Translations under genes and position numbers: made by a program
Part shown: piece by piece, positions 1 through 8,400 of the stretch
Layout of the letters: every line of letters starts with the position of its first letter
Position numbering within the stretch: the stretch's first letter is position 1
Assembly (NCBI GenBank): GCA_036939975.1
Contig: JALLPB010000038.1
Span: forward strand, 1-30,103
Length of the DNA: 30,103 bases
Direction: 5' to 3'
Source of the DNA: Cyclostephanos tholiformis
Taxonomy: Eukaryota; Bacillariophyta; Thalassiosirophyceae; Thalassiosirales; Thalassiosiraceae
Notes under the pieces: generated by a model
What the model was told of the DNA's origin: nothing
The model's input: only the letters and a program-made list of their open reading frames with translations
Databases searched by the model: none

Positions 1-1
1 G

Positions 2-316
2 AAGAAGTCTGGATTGGAGGTTGCCATGGCAAAGTCAAGGAAGAAGATGAAACGAACAGATTCAAGTGGAGACGACAAAATAGCAAAAAAGAAGAAAGGG
101 GAGGGAAGGATCCGTTGTGAGTTATGTGGAAAGTTCAACCACGAATCGAAGGATTGCACTCTTCTACAGCGTAGGGTAATGCCAGAATTAGAGGTCGATT
201 GTGGAAAAGATGCGGACAAGGATATGTCAGGAGAAGAGGACGTGGTAGACAAGACTCAAACTACGACTGAAAACGACGAAAGATTCAATGAGGACGGAAT
301 GGAAGCAGCACTATAG
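2..316 (+). CDS. zinc-knuckle protein, C-terminal part (possible retrotransposon gag remnant)
   Basis: The reading frame is open to the left edge of the window, so this is probably the C-terminal part of a longer protein; the first ATG in frame is at 26. The sequence is very rich in Lys (KKKKGEGRIR) and then shows a textbook CCHC zinc knuckle, CELCGKFNHESKDC (C-X2-C-X4-H-X4-C, bases 116-157), followed by an acidic tail and TAG at 314-316. CCHC knuckles with basic flanks are typical of retroelement gag nucleocapsid domains, and also occur in cellular RNA-binding proteins. The knuckle is seen directly; the gag assignment is inference, since no protease or reverse transcriptase follows. The 263 bases between here and the next gene show only AT-rich spacer with T-runs. 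Confidence 0.5.
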   Translation, partial: KKSGLEVAMAKSRKKMKRTDSSGDDKIAKKKKGEGRIRCELCGKFNHESKDCTLLQRRVMPELEVDCGKDADKDMSGEEDVVDKTQTTTENDERFNEDGMEAAL

Positions 317-579
317 ATGGCCAGTAGAATTGCAGCAAAGTAGAACACTATAGGAACACTTATTTGTTACTTCTCAACTTGTGGTTCGGTACTCTACTGA
401 TTCCTAAGAACACATCTCCTCTCTCGTAAAAGGACCCAATATTCCTCTGGGCCCTCCTTTAGCCGTTGAAAAAAAGACGTTAAAATCAGGGAATCATCCA
501 TTTTTTTTTGTCATGTGTGTGCATAAAAATATTATCCATCTCAACTCATGATTTTTAGATAACCAACCCAGTAGTAGAG

Positions 580-1773
580 ATGTCGATCCGGTCTCCACCA
601 CAGGCACTACCGTCCTCGTTTGAACGCAAGGCACTACTGTCCTCATTTGAAAGCCTTGGTCTTGAAATGCAGCCGTCATCGCCGTCATCGCCGTCGTCGC
701 AGTCGCAGTCGCAGCGTTCACCGCGTCCGCTGGCTCGGCTGTCTCCCACAAAAAATCGATCACTAGCTGTACTCGATCCTTCGTCGAGACCGACGTATTT
801 GAGACTTGTCAGTGTTATCTTCCTTTTCATCGCAACGCTATTCATTGCAAATCAGAATCGTCATGTCTTGATTAACGACAACGATGTCGTTGAATTGGCC
901 CAGAGGCCAAAGTACACTATCTTGCCGAAGAAAATCATCTCTGTTATCGGCTTAGAATCCTCAGGTACGCAATTCGTGAGCAAAATATTTCAAGATGCAT
1001 TGAATACAGGTCCCTACCGCGAAGGCTCGTTGCCATGCAGGGAAACGTGCAACGATGAATCACATGGATGCGAATTAAAGAAATTTCTGGTGAAACCTCA
1101 CAAGTGTGTGGAGAATAGCGATGTGCAGATACAGCACTTCTCGTTGCCATGGGGTGCAGATTGCATTAGACGTCCGAATCCCCCAGTTGTGGATGTCATA
1201 CTTCCACCGCAATGCACAAGGGCACAGAGTGATCCAGATGAAATTCAGCAGTGTAATGAAATGGCGGCAGATCTTTGGGGCTATCAACTGAATGGCAAGG
1301 CGATGGAATATCCCAAGAGATTTCAACTTGATATAACCACGAACAAGAAATGGTATGATGCACAAGGAGTCGAGCAAATATTCATCATTGTTATAAGAGA
1401 TAGTACGATATCATATACTGCGCGCGTTGATCACTGCTCCGACCCGGATCTTAGGAAGCAAGAGGAGGAAGTTGGAATGGAAATCATTATTAATGCGATC
1501 AATACATACATTCTAAAAGATGTCGATGAAAAGGTTACTACGAAGTCATACACGCACTGGGTCGCTAAACAAGACCAGGACAAGGGCAAACGCAGGCTGA
1601 GCACTTTGCCGTCTAGAAACAACGTTGTGGTGATATCCTACGAATCATTGGTCAAGCTTGGAGAAACTTATGTGAAAATGCTTTACGCTACATTGGGCAT
1701 CGAATCTGACTTCATACCAGATATAAAAGATTCTAACAAAAAATATCTGAACAATACGCGGAATCAGTCATGA
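580..1773 (+). CDS. type II membrane sulfotransferase-like protein
   Basis: 397 residues in one exon. Residues 1-70 are a Ser/Pro/Gln-rich cytosolic tail containing a short SSP/SQ repeat. Residues about 72-91 (TYLRLVSVIFLFIATLFIAN) form one signal-anchor helix, so the rest should face the Golgi lumen. At 120-137 the strand-loop-helix ISVIGLESSGTQFVSKIF resembles the 5'-phosphosulfate-binding loop of sulfotransferases, and FIIVIRDSTIS (268-278) resembles the 3'-phosphate-binding strand with its Arg and Ser. VVVISYESL at 349-357 fits a later core strand. Cysteines at 153, 157, 164 and 176 may form disulphides. The acceptor is unknown. The call rests on the two PAPS-like motifs and the topology; a related P-loop family is the main alternative. 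Composition is more AT-rich than most genes to the right. It is not obviously a paralogue of the sulfotransferase at 16252-17667. Confidence 0.65.
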   Translation: MSIRSPPQALPSSFERKALLSSFESLGLEMQPSSPSSPSSQSQSQRSPRPLARLSPTKNRSLAVLDPSSRPTYLRLVSVIFLFIATLFIANQNRHVLINDNDVVELAQRPKYTILPKKIISVIGLESSGTQFVSKIFQDALNTGPYREGSLPCRETCNDESHGCELKKFLVKPHKCVENSDVQIQHFSLPWGADCIRRPNPPVVDVILPPQCTRAQSDPDEIQQCNEMAADLWGYQLNGKAMEYPKRFQLDITTNKKWYDAQGVEQIFIIVIRDSTISYTARVDHCSDPDLRKQEEEVGMEIIINAINTYILKDVDEKVTTKSYTHWVAKQDQDKGKRRLSTLPSRNNVVVISYESLVKLGETYVKMLYATLGIESDFIPDIKDSNKKYLNNTRNQS

Positions 1774-2789
1774 CGAAAGTCAAGGCATCGAGGGGATGTT
1801 CGGAGGAGGGTGGGTCTCTGTATTTTTAATTTGCCGAGTGTTAGCAGCGGATTTTAATTGCTGGTGATAAACTCAAAATAAATAAGCTCTCACCTCTTAA
1901 CAGCTTAATAACTGCTGCTGGGCCATATGGCCCAATTATTTTTAGTGCTTTGTAAAAACTAAGTTTCTTCATTGTGGTCGCCTAAAAATTGTAAAAGACA
2001 TCAACATTAGCTGAGCTTGTCAGAAACAAAGCTCTCGATTCACTTTTCTGTGAAGCTCGTTGCTTCGATGAGCTGAATAGAGGGTCTGTTTTGTGTCCCC
2101 AAATTAAATAGGTTTACTAAGTAAAAAAGTACGACAATCAGTAGCTAAAATGTTTGTTGTGCATTGTATCCACGACAATGGCCATGGCATCCGCTGGGGT
2201 GACATGGCACGAGCACTTGCTTGGTGGCATCTAGGAGCTTCACATGAAGCCACCAATACACTCCAACAGGTGATGTGCTTCTCACCATATACACCCCATG
2301 GTATGGCCATAAAAAATGCTGTTGAAATCCTTACATTTTAGCAAATCAAAAATAAAACTGTAACTAGATATAAATTAATTGCCCCATTGTTTTATCAAAT
2401 TAATTAAATCTTTTAACAGCACCCTTGCCCAGCCCCTCTTCTATGTCACCCATGTGCTAGATTGGTAATAACCAATAAATCCATGCTGCTAGAGAGGGTG
2501 GAAGCTTGCCATGGTGGGGATGTTTGTGTTGTGGTTGTGTTTGTGTTTTTTTCACTTTTCGTACTTGTTCCTACATGAAAAAGCTATGAGGCACAAAGGA
2601 GGTGGAGATGATAAAAGTCAGAGTGACTGGAACCAAAACCAAAAGCAAGGTGACCGGAAAGTGGAAAGCACTCACCAATTTGTCCAATCATCATTGGTCT
2701 TTGTCATGGAGGTGGGTCAAATCATCTCTTGTGATGTTCTATAAAACACTCAGTCCATGGGGAAGAGGAGGGAGGAGGAGCTACCCTAA
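1774..2789. other. AT-rich intergenic region without a supportable gene
   Basis: About 1 kb with short open frames on both strands (for example 2104-2341 and 2511-2808) that overlap one another, lack recognisable motifs and look like chance. The only clear structure is a perfect 16-bp palindrome, TGGGCCATATGGCCCA, at 1919-1934. The composition resembles the decayed region that follows, so this may be old mobile-element DNA. Confidence 0.6.
1919..1934. repeat. 16-bp perfect palindrome
   Basis: TGGGCCATATGGCCCA reads identically on both strands. It lies about 145 bases after the stop of the upstream sulfotransferase-like gene. It could be a 3' hairpin or a protein-binding site; nothing else supports either. 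Confidence 0.5.
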
Positions 2790-3979
2790 TGTCATTGTTT
2801 TGTGCTAAAATTGAACACAATTCTGAGTGCGAAGATTACTAACCTCAAAAAACATTATGGACATGATTGTATCAAGCTGAAAAGACATGCAAGAGAAGTG
2901 AAAAATCTTTGATTCTTTTCAAAGTCTATGAACAAGGCAGGATTTGATGCAATCACAAATCACGAGAGATTGAATACTGATTCCTACGAGTCAATCCTGT
3001 TATCTCTTCCTCCCAATACTATTTTTTTCATGATTGATGAGAAATCTGTATGGAAAGATGTCATGTACATGTTCCTCCATGATATGCTCAATGAATCGAA
3101 GAATGTGTTTGGACCATACATTGACACAGAGAGGTATTCCTATCCCAAATTTGCTTCTCACACCAAGGAACTGTGGCTCCTGATGCTCGAAAAATGTAGG
3201 ATCAGCTGCAATGATGCTCATGTGGTTGAGTTTGCAGTGAACAATGCACTCAAAAATTTCGAGGACCTAAAGGATGAGAACATTTACATCACACAGTATT
3301 TTGGTGAAACTAGCATGACTTTTTGTAAGAGAATGAGATTCGATGATCCGTATAAATTTCTTAGTTGGTTTGGCAGACAGAACCTACATCTCTTTCAAGA
3401 AGCTGGAAAATGATGATTACATGCCGCTTGCTGTGCAGGATGATCTTCAAGATATTAAAAACAACGTATGGTTGCTTAGAGAACCCATTGTATGCTTCAG
3501 ATTTTCTACCAGGCACAAAAATAGCACATCCGATGCGCATGCCCATCTACATTAAGACATACAATACAGAGCTTCAAAGAGAAACTATCCAGACATCATA
3601 CAAACTATCACGTGAAAATAGTGGTAGGTTGCATGTGCTATTTCTCTGCCAAAGGGAAGATATGAAAACTGCTAGCCCAGGAATTTATGCCTCGAGTAAT
3701 GGCAAATTTGCTGACAAATTTGGAAGATTGGGCATTATCTACAAAGAATACCACAGTGTTGATAATGCACATGAGAAGAAGGCAATTCTTCCATGATTTA
3801 TTGGTCCCAGAAAAAGTTGCATTCATCTGATTGAAGAAGAAATCAAAGATCAAATGAATGATGTGATTGCCACAATCCTCCAAGGTCAGAAGGGACCTAA
3901 GGTATTTGCAAAGTTTGCTCCATACGTCTGGAAAAGACAAGGGCAAGATGAAGCAGTTGTAATTCCATTTATTGAATGA
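2790..3979 (+). pseudogene. decayed ORF of unknown family, two frameshifts and two in-frame stops
   Basis: A protein-like reading runs from just after a TAA at 2787-2789 to TGA at 3977-3979 but is broken four times. Frame 3 reads through TGA at 2910-2912 and stays open from ATG 2928 to 3413 (161 residues). Coding-like sequence then moves to the frame with LENDDYMPLAVQDDLQDIKN (about 3395-3490), and again to the frame with ASDFLPGTKIAHPMRM (about 3490-3793). It passes TGA 3794-3796 and ends with KFAPYVWKRQGQDEAVVI. The upstream piece contains NLKKHYGHDC, which could be a worn zinc-finger end. I do not recognise the family. The surroundings suggest a mobile-element protein, but a dead host gene is equally possible. 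The frameshift positions are estimated from where plausible protein moves between frames. Confidence 0.5.
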
Positions 3980-4200
3980 GCATTTATGCATAACATAGAT
4001 AAAATAGACTAGTTTTTAGACTTATTGTTTTGAGCTTTCTTTATTTTGTATTTTGGGTCTCGAGGATCTATTTTAGTGATGACTGTGCACTAATGAGTCA
4101 AATGATAACCAGTTTGGATTTCAATTACAATCATTGGTAAGCAGCAATTATCAAAATATTTAACGCTAAAGTGTCGCTTAGCATGGCTGATTAGATATAA
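3980..4200. other. short AT-rich spacer
   Basis: AT-rich sequence between the decayed ORF and the end of the transporter exon on the other strand. I see no gene or structured element in it. Confidence 0.5.
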
Positions 4201-4812
4201 TTACATCAACATGGAAGAAGATAACACCGAATCCCCCCTTCTCCCACGATCGTAATCTCCCGTGCCAAAATAAAACAGAACGGATTGAAAACACATGAGC
4301 AACGCGACCGCCCTTGTTGTCCGAGCAAATCCTAGCGATGTCATCAAGGGTCCGATGCTGTAACCCACGACTTGACCTAATTTCATAGATGAATTGTACA
4401 ATGATGCCGTTAGATCATTCACGAGCTGTTCGTGACCTGGATCTGGGAACCGTTTTAAGGATTCCTCCTGCATCCAGGGCAATAGGTGTACCCAAACGGG
4501 TGCTTGCAGCATACCGCGCGATGCCGTCCCCAACATAAGTACGGGGAAAGAATCGGAACCCATGAGCATCACCGTCATTGCAGATAGCACGACCGAGATC
4601 GATATAGTCCGACGCCTGCCAATGCCGCCATGTCGTGGGAGGTATTGGGAAAGATATACGGCCGGGACATACGCGATGCTGGTCAAGGCAAAAATCATCC
4701 CGATATCTCCCGTGCCAACGTGAAAGTAATCGCTCAGTCGTATCGCCAAAAGGGGCTCGAAAAGTGCCCAGGATACGCTTATCCAGCACATCGTAAGCGC
4801 CGCTAGCAGGAC
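4201..4812 (-). CDS. MFS transporter, C-terminal exon (TM7-12)
   Basis: 203 residues covering the C-terminal six-helix half of a major facilitator, probably of the DHA1/SLC18-like branch (proton-coupled export of amines or drugs). The half starts VLLAALTMCWISVSWALFEP (TM7). It carries the loop basic motif GIGRRRTIS between TM8 and TM9, and GQVVGYSIGPLMTSLGF at TM11. It cannot be a complete transporter. The frame is open upstream of the first Met (4791) as VLLAALT, preceded by an AAAG/GTC junction that is a good 3' splice site (AG at 4814-4813). The matching N-terminal half lies at 21555-22382 on the same strand and ends exactly at a possible 5' splice site. Together the halves give 479 residues, a normal MFS length. 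The ATG at 4828 belongs to another frame and is not the start. Confidence 0.82.
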   Translation of the reverse strand, partial: VLLAALTMCWISVSWALFEPLLAIRLSDYFHVGTGDIGMIFALTSIAYVPAVYLSQYLPRHGGIGRRRTISISVVLSAMTVMLMGSDSFPVLMLGTASRGMLQAPVWVHLLPWMQEESLKRFPDPGHEQLVNDLTASLYNSSMKLGQVVGYSIGPLMTSLGFARTTRAVALLMCFQSVLFYFGTGDYDRGRRGDSVLSSSMLM

Positions 4813-4867
4813 CTTTATCCATGCTCATTTACAAGTTTATTTGGGTTTTATTTATTTAAAAGCAGAC

Positions 4868-4939
4868 TAAGATTTATTCTAAGCTCACTCTTTACTCTTA
4901 ATTACATTCTAGTCCAATCTTGACTTCGACGATAGGACA
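4868..4939. repeat. 72-bp exact repeat, copy 1 (MFS intron sequence)
   Basis: These 72 bases are identical to 21481-21552, offset by 16613. Here they lie directly upstream (minus strand) of the MFS C-terminal exon; in copy 2 they lie directly downstream of the MFS N-terminal exon. They therefore read as the shared intron of one gene. The flanks diverge immediately on both sides. Confidence 0.95.
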
Positions 4940-5408
4940 CCCATTTAGCTAAGTAAACCAAAAAGTAAAACCCCATTTTGATGCAATGGCGAGTTACTAG
5001 TGGTTTACGTTGTATATCTAATCGTAGCTCAAGTTTGTTAGCCCTTCATTGCCTTCTAGTCATCAGAGAAGCTCTGTGTTGCAACTTAAGGCGCAATGAA
5101 TTTTTCCTCCCAAAAGGAAAATGAGTTGACTTCGCCCGTTTCTCAAAAGCCCTATAATGAAGGACAATAGAACAACATTAGACTTATGTCAAAACTAAGA
5201 GGATTACACTAGTGTGTTTAGGTTATCTATGCATTATTTATTGATTCAGGGATGACTTGGCAATCTATACATTTGAAGCCCATTTTTGTTTTTGTTTTTG
5301 TTTTTGTTTTTGTTGGTGTTGGTGGTGTTAGGGGTGCAACTGCTGTTGACACCCCCCCCTTTTTTTCTTCTCTCTGAAGTTATCCCTACAAAATTGAAGA
5401 ATGAGAAA
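4940..5408. other. intergenic spacer with hexanucleotide microsatellite
   Basis: AT-rich spacer that begins at the end of the 72-bp repeat. It contains five tandem TTTTTG units at 5283-5312 followed by a degenerate TTGG/TGG run. No gene is seen. If the window is misassembled, 4939/4940 is the left breakpoint. Confidence 0.6.
5283..5312. repeat. (TTTTTG)5 microsatellite
   Basis: Five perfect copies of TTTTTG, followed by related TTGGTG/GGTGGTG sequence, about 100 bases downstream of the stop of the large minus-strand gene. Confidence 0.9.
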
Positions 5409-8400
5409 TTACTCCTCTTCTTTACAATGCATCGTAAAAGCAGACAAATTCAAAGCCACGCTATTCATGCTACTCTTACTTTCGGTAGTATAAATGTTGG
5501 CCGCAGACTCATCGCTTTTGGCTCCAAGGGCTATTTCAGCTGCTTCTGAATCTTGGATGGCATTCTTAACGACGGACTCATCGACACTTGGCATGCTGCT
5601 CAAAGTACTTTTGGATTCGAGAAGAGCACGAAGATCATCGGAATCATTACTATGTCCTGTCCTTAGAATAAGGGGTGCTTCTGAACATAAGGAACCTGAA
5701 TCTTTCTTGCTGATAGACCTTTCACCCTCAGACTTCATCGGATTATTGATGAGCATCTGACTCGTCAAAGAATTGCTCGTTGAGACTTCGGGAGCGTATA
5801 TCCCCTTTTGTGGTAGCTTGTCCATGCCTGACTTATTTGTCTCATCAGATGGTTGCGGCGGTACCGGCTCTCCGTGCAATCTTGACCAAACTCTAATGAA
5901 GAATGCTTTCTGGCTTCCAGTCTTGAGACGAGTTGTTTGCTCTCGCCGCAGTGTCTTCAACATTGTCAACTCAGCCCTCAGCGGCTCTGGAATGTACTTG
6001 CAGGTCAGCATGTGTGAATGAACACTAACGAAATTACTCTCAGCTGCCGACACAGATGACCAAAAGAATTTGCGTCCATCTATCTTGCCAGCACAGTGCT
6101 TGCATTCTACGCCAATGCAGCCAACGTTCTTTGAACGGCGCTTGTTCCGATCGGCGTCGGTGAACCGACACGGGCGAAGTTGTTCCATCACAACATACAG
6201 GAACTCGGCAATCGTCGGTTTGTCCTCGGGCACGACTAGCGTCAGATTCCCCCTAAAAAAATCATTATCCTCGGCAGATCGCACCGTTCTATCAAAATTG
6301 TTAACGCTCGCTAAGCTCTCAGAGGACAATGACGGCAGGCTTGGATCACGATAGAAGTACATCCCTGAGGGTCCATCGGTCAATCCAATCTTTTTTGCTG
6401 ACTCAATCCAATACATACGCGTGGCAAGGCCACGAGATCCTTTCGCGCTCTCACTCTGCAACCTGAGAAACTCGGTGCGTACATTCGGCGGCATCATACG
6501 GCACTCGCCAAGGTGGAATCGTTGTATGTCGGCGACGCTCTGGTAAATCCGCCCCATGGCGAATGGAAAGCACACAGCGCGATTCGAACGTGATTTTGGG
6601 GGTACCGCCAGGCAATGGACACAACCCACTCCCACCTGACCCACTCGAACCGAGAAGGTCGTTGGTGTACGCACAGCAATATCGTGTTGGGAAGCCGTGA
6701 AGGCACATACATTCTTCCGGAGGAAACACCGTAATGGACTTAGAAAATTCTCATCCTCCGGCAATGCAAGTACAACTTTACCAGTGAAACGTTTCGCGGG
6801 GATCTTAGTTGTGTCCAAACTGTCACCTGCCTGAAGGGGCACCATCACACGTGCATCATCATGATCTGTCGTTCCTTCTGTGACTAAATATGGAGCACTT
6901 GTCTTATTTTCCCTGGGCTGCTTGGATTCGTAATGTTCACGAAAATTATACTGCTGAGCGTTGTTTGGTCCCATGACATCTTCACAACTGTGTGGTGCTA
7001 CATCACCAACCAAGCTCATGCCAGGTAGAGGTGGTGGCGCGTGATGATCTAGCTCGGCAAACCTGGGGTTTCCAACCAATTTTAGATCAATAAACACACC
7101 ATCTATGACACTGTCTGACATTCCCAATTCCCTCGCGCTCTTGACAAAGTACTGCACGGTCATTCCCGTTGAACGCGTGCTCCCTGCCTGCAGTTGGTCC
7201 AAACGCGCTTTCAAGCCAGCAGGAACGTACGGACAATTCTTGAAATGATCAAGCTTCATATCAATCACGGCGCGATAAATGCGCTTAATACTCGAGGGGA
7301 AACATGTGGCTCTCTTGACGCGGTCGCGCTGGTGGCACATTCGGCAATAAACGCAACGCAATCCAACTTGACCAACCTGAATGGGTCGTTTACGTCCTGG
7401 CGCCGGCGCGTTGATGTCGTTCTCCGTGGCCGTGAATACCTCCACGTTGTTACGAACGATACAGAGCGTTTCGCTAAGACAGTGTCGATCATGCGGCATG
7501 GCCAAGAGCAAGATGAGCCCGACCGAACCATTGGGGTTTCCGATGGTTCGTATTTCAGAGCGCATCGCAAGAGACTTCATTATCTTTGTCTGCTGGGATA
7601 GTTGCAATGGGATTGTGTCTGTTCGTCCACCACCACATGGCGAAGATTGATGTGGCAACGAAGCCATTGCCGATGATTCAAGATTGCCACCTCCGGCAGG
7701 AACATCCAGTCCTTGTTCCCAAGAGAAACTTGCACGGTACAAAAGACTTTGCATCGGTTCTTCGAGGTCGTCCAAGCTTCGGAATGATTTCTTGGACAAT
7801 GTCGAAGTTAAACTTCGTGAATCAGAAACATAACCACTATCCCCCCCACCGATATCTGCAACACCAACACGCCTGCCGGGAATACCATGGTACGGAGGTG
7901 GACCATCATCACTGTGGTAATAACGACCAAGATAGGGCTGCGACGGATTAGTATTGTAATTATAAGATTGCTGTTGACTAGGATTGTTGGAGATGCGTGG
8001 TAGCGTTCCCCACGGCGCACTGCCAGGGTCACCCATTGTGTTTGCACCGGCATAGTACTTGGTGGTAGAAAGAGGACTATACCGCCCTGGACTACCATAG
8101 TTATCACGACGACGCACTCCGCCATCGTACCCTCCACTTCTTCCTGTGAAATTTCCCTGTGGTGGTTCGTATCGTTGATCATAGTCATACCTTGTAGTAT
8201 CATGCTGATAATATGGTGGCTGATGCTGCTGTGGCGTTGGATGTTGGGGATTGTAATTATGTGGGTTGTAAGATCGAACCTGAGAGGGAAGCTGATGATG
8301 CTGATGTGGGTGCTGCTGATGATGCTCCTGCTGGCGATGATGCTGTATGGGCTGCTGTGGTTGATTACTATGTCTACCTGGAAAGTGGACCGTCGTCGGA

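Noticed and set aside
2104..2341. Pair of overlapping small open frames on opposite strands
   Set aside because: Both about 65 codons, no motif, no codon bias visible, in AT-rich spacer.
4201..4828. Start of a short transporter at ATG 4828 or 4791
   Set aside because: 4828 is in a different frame from the membrane helices; 4791 is inside TM7 and the conserved frame is open upstream to a splice acceptor.
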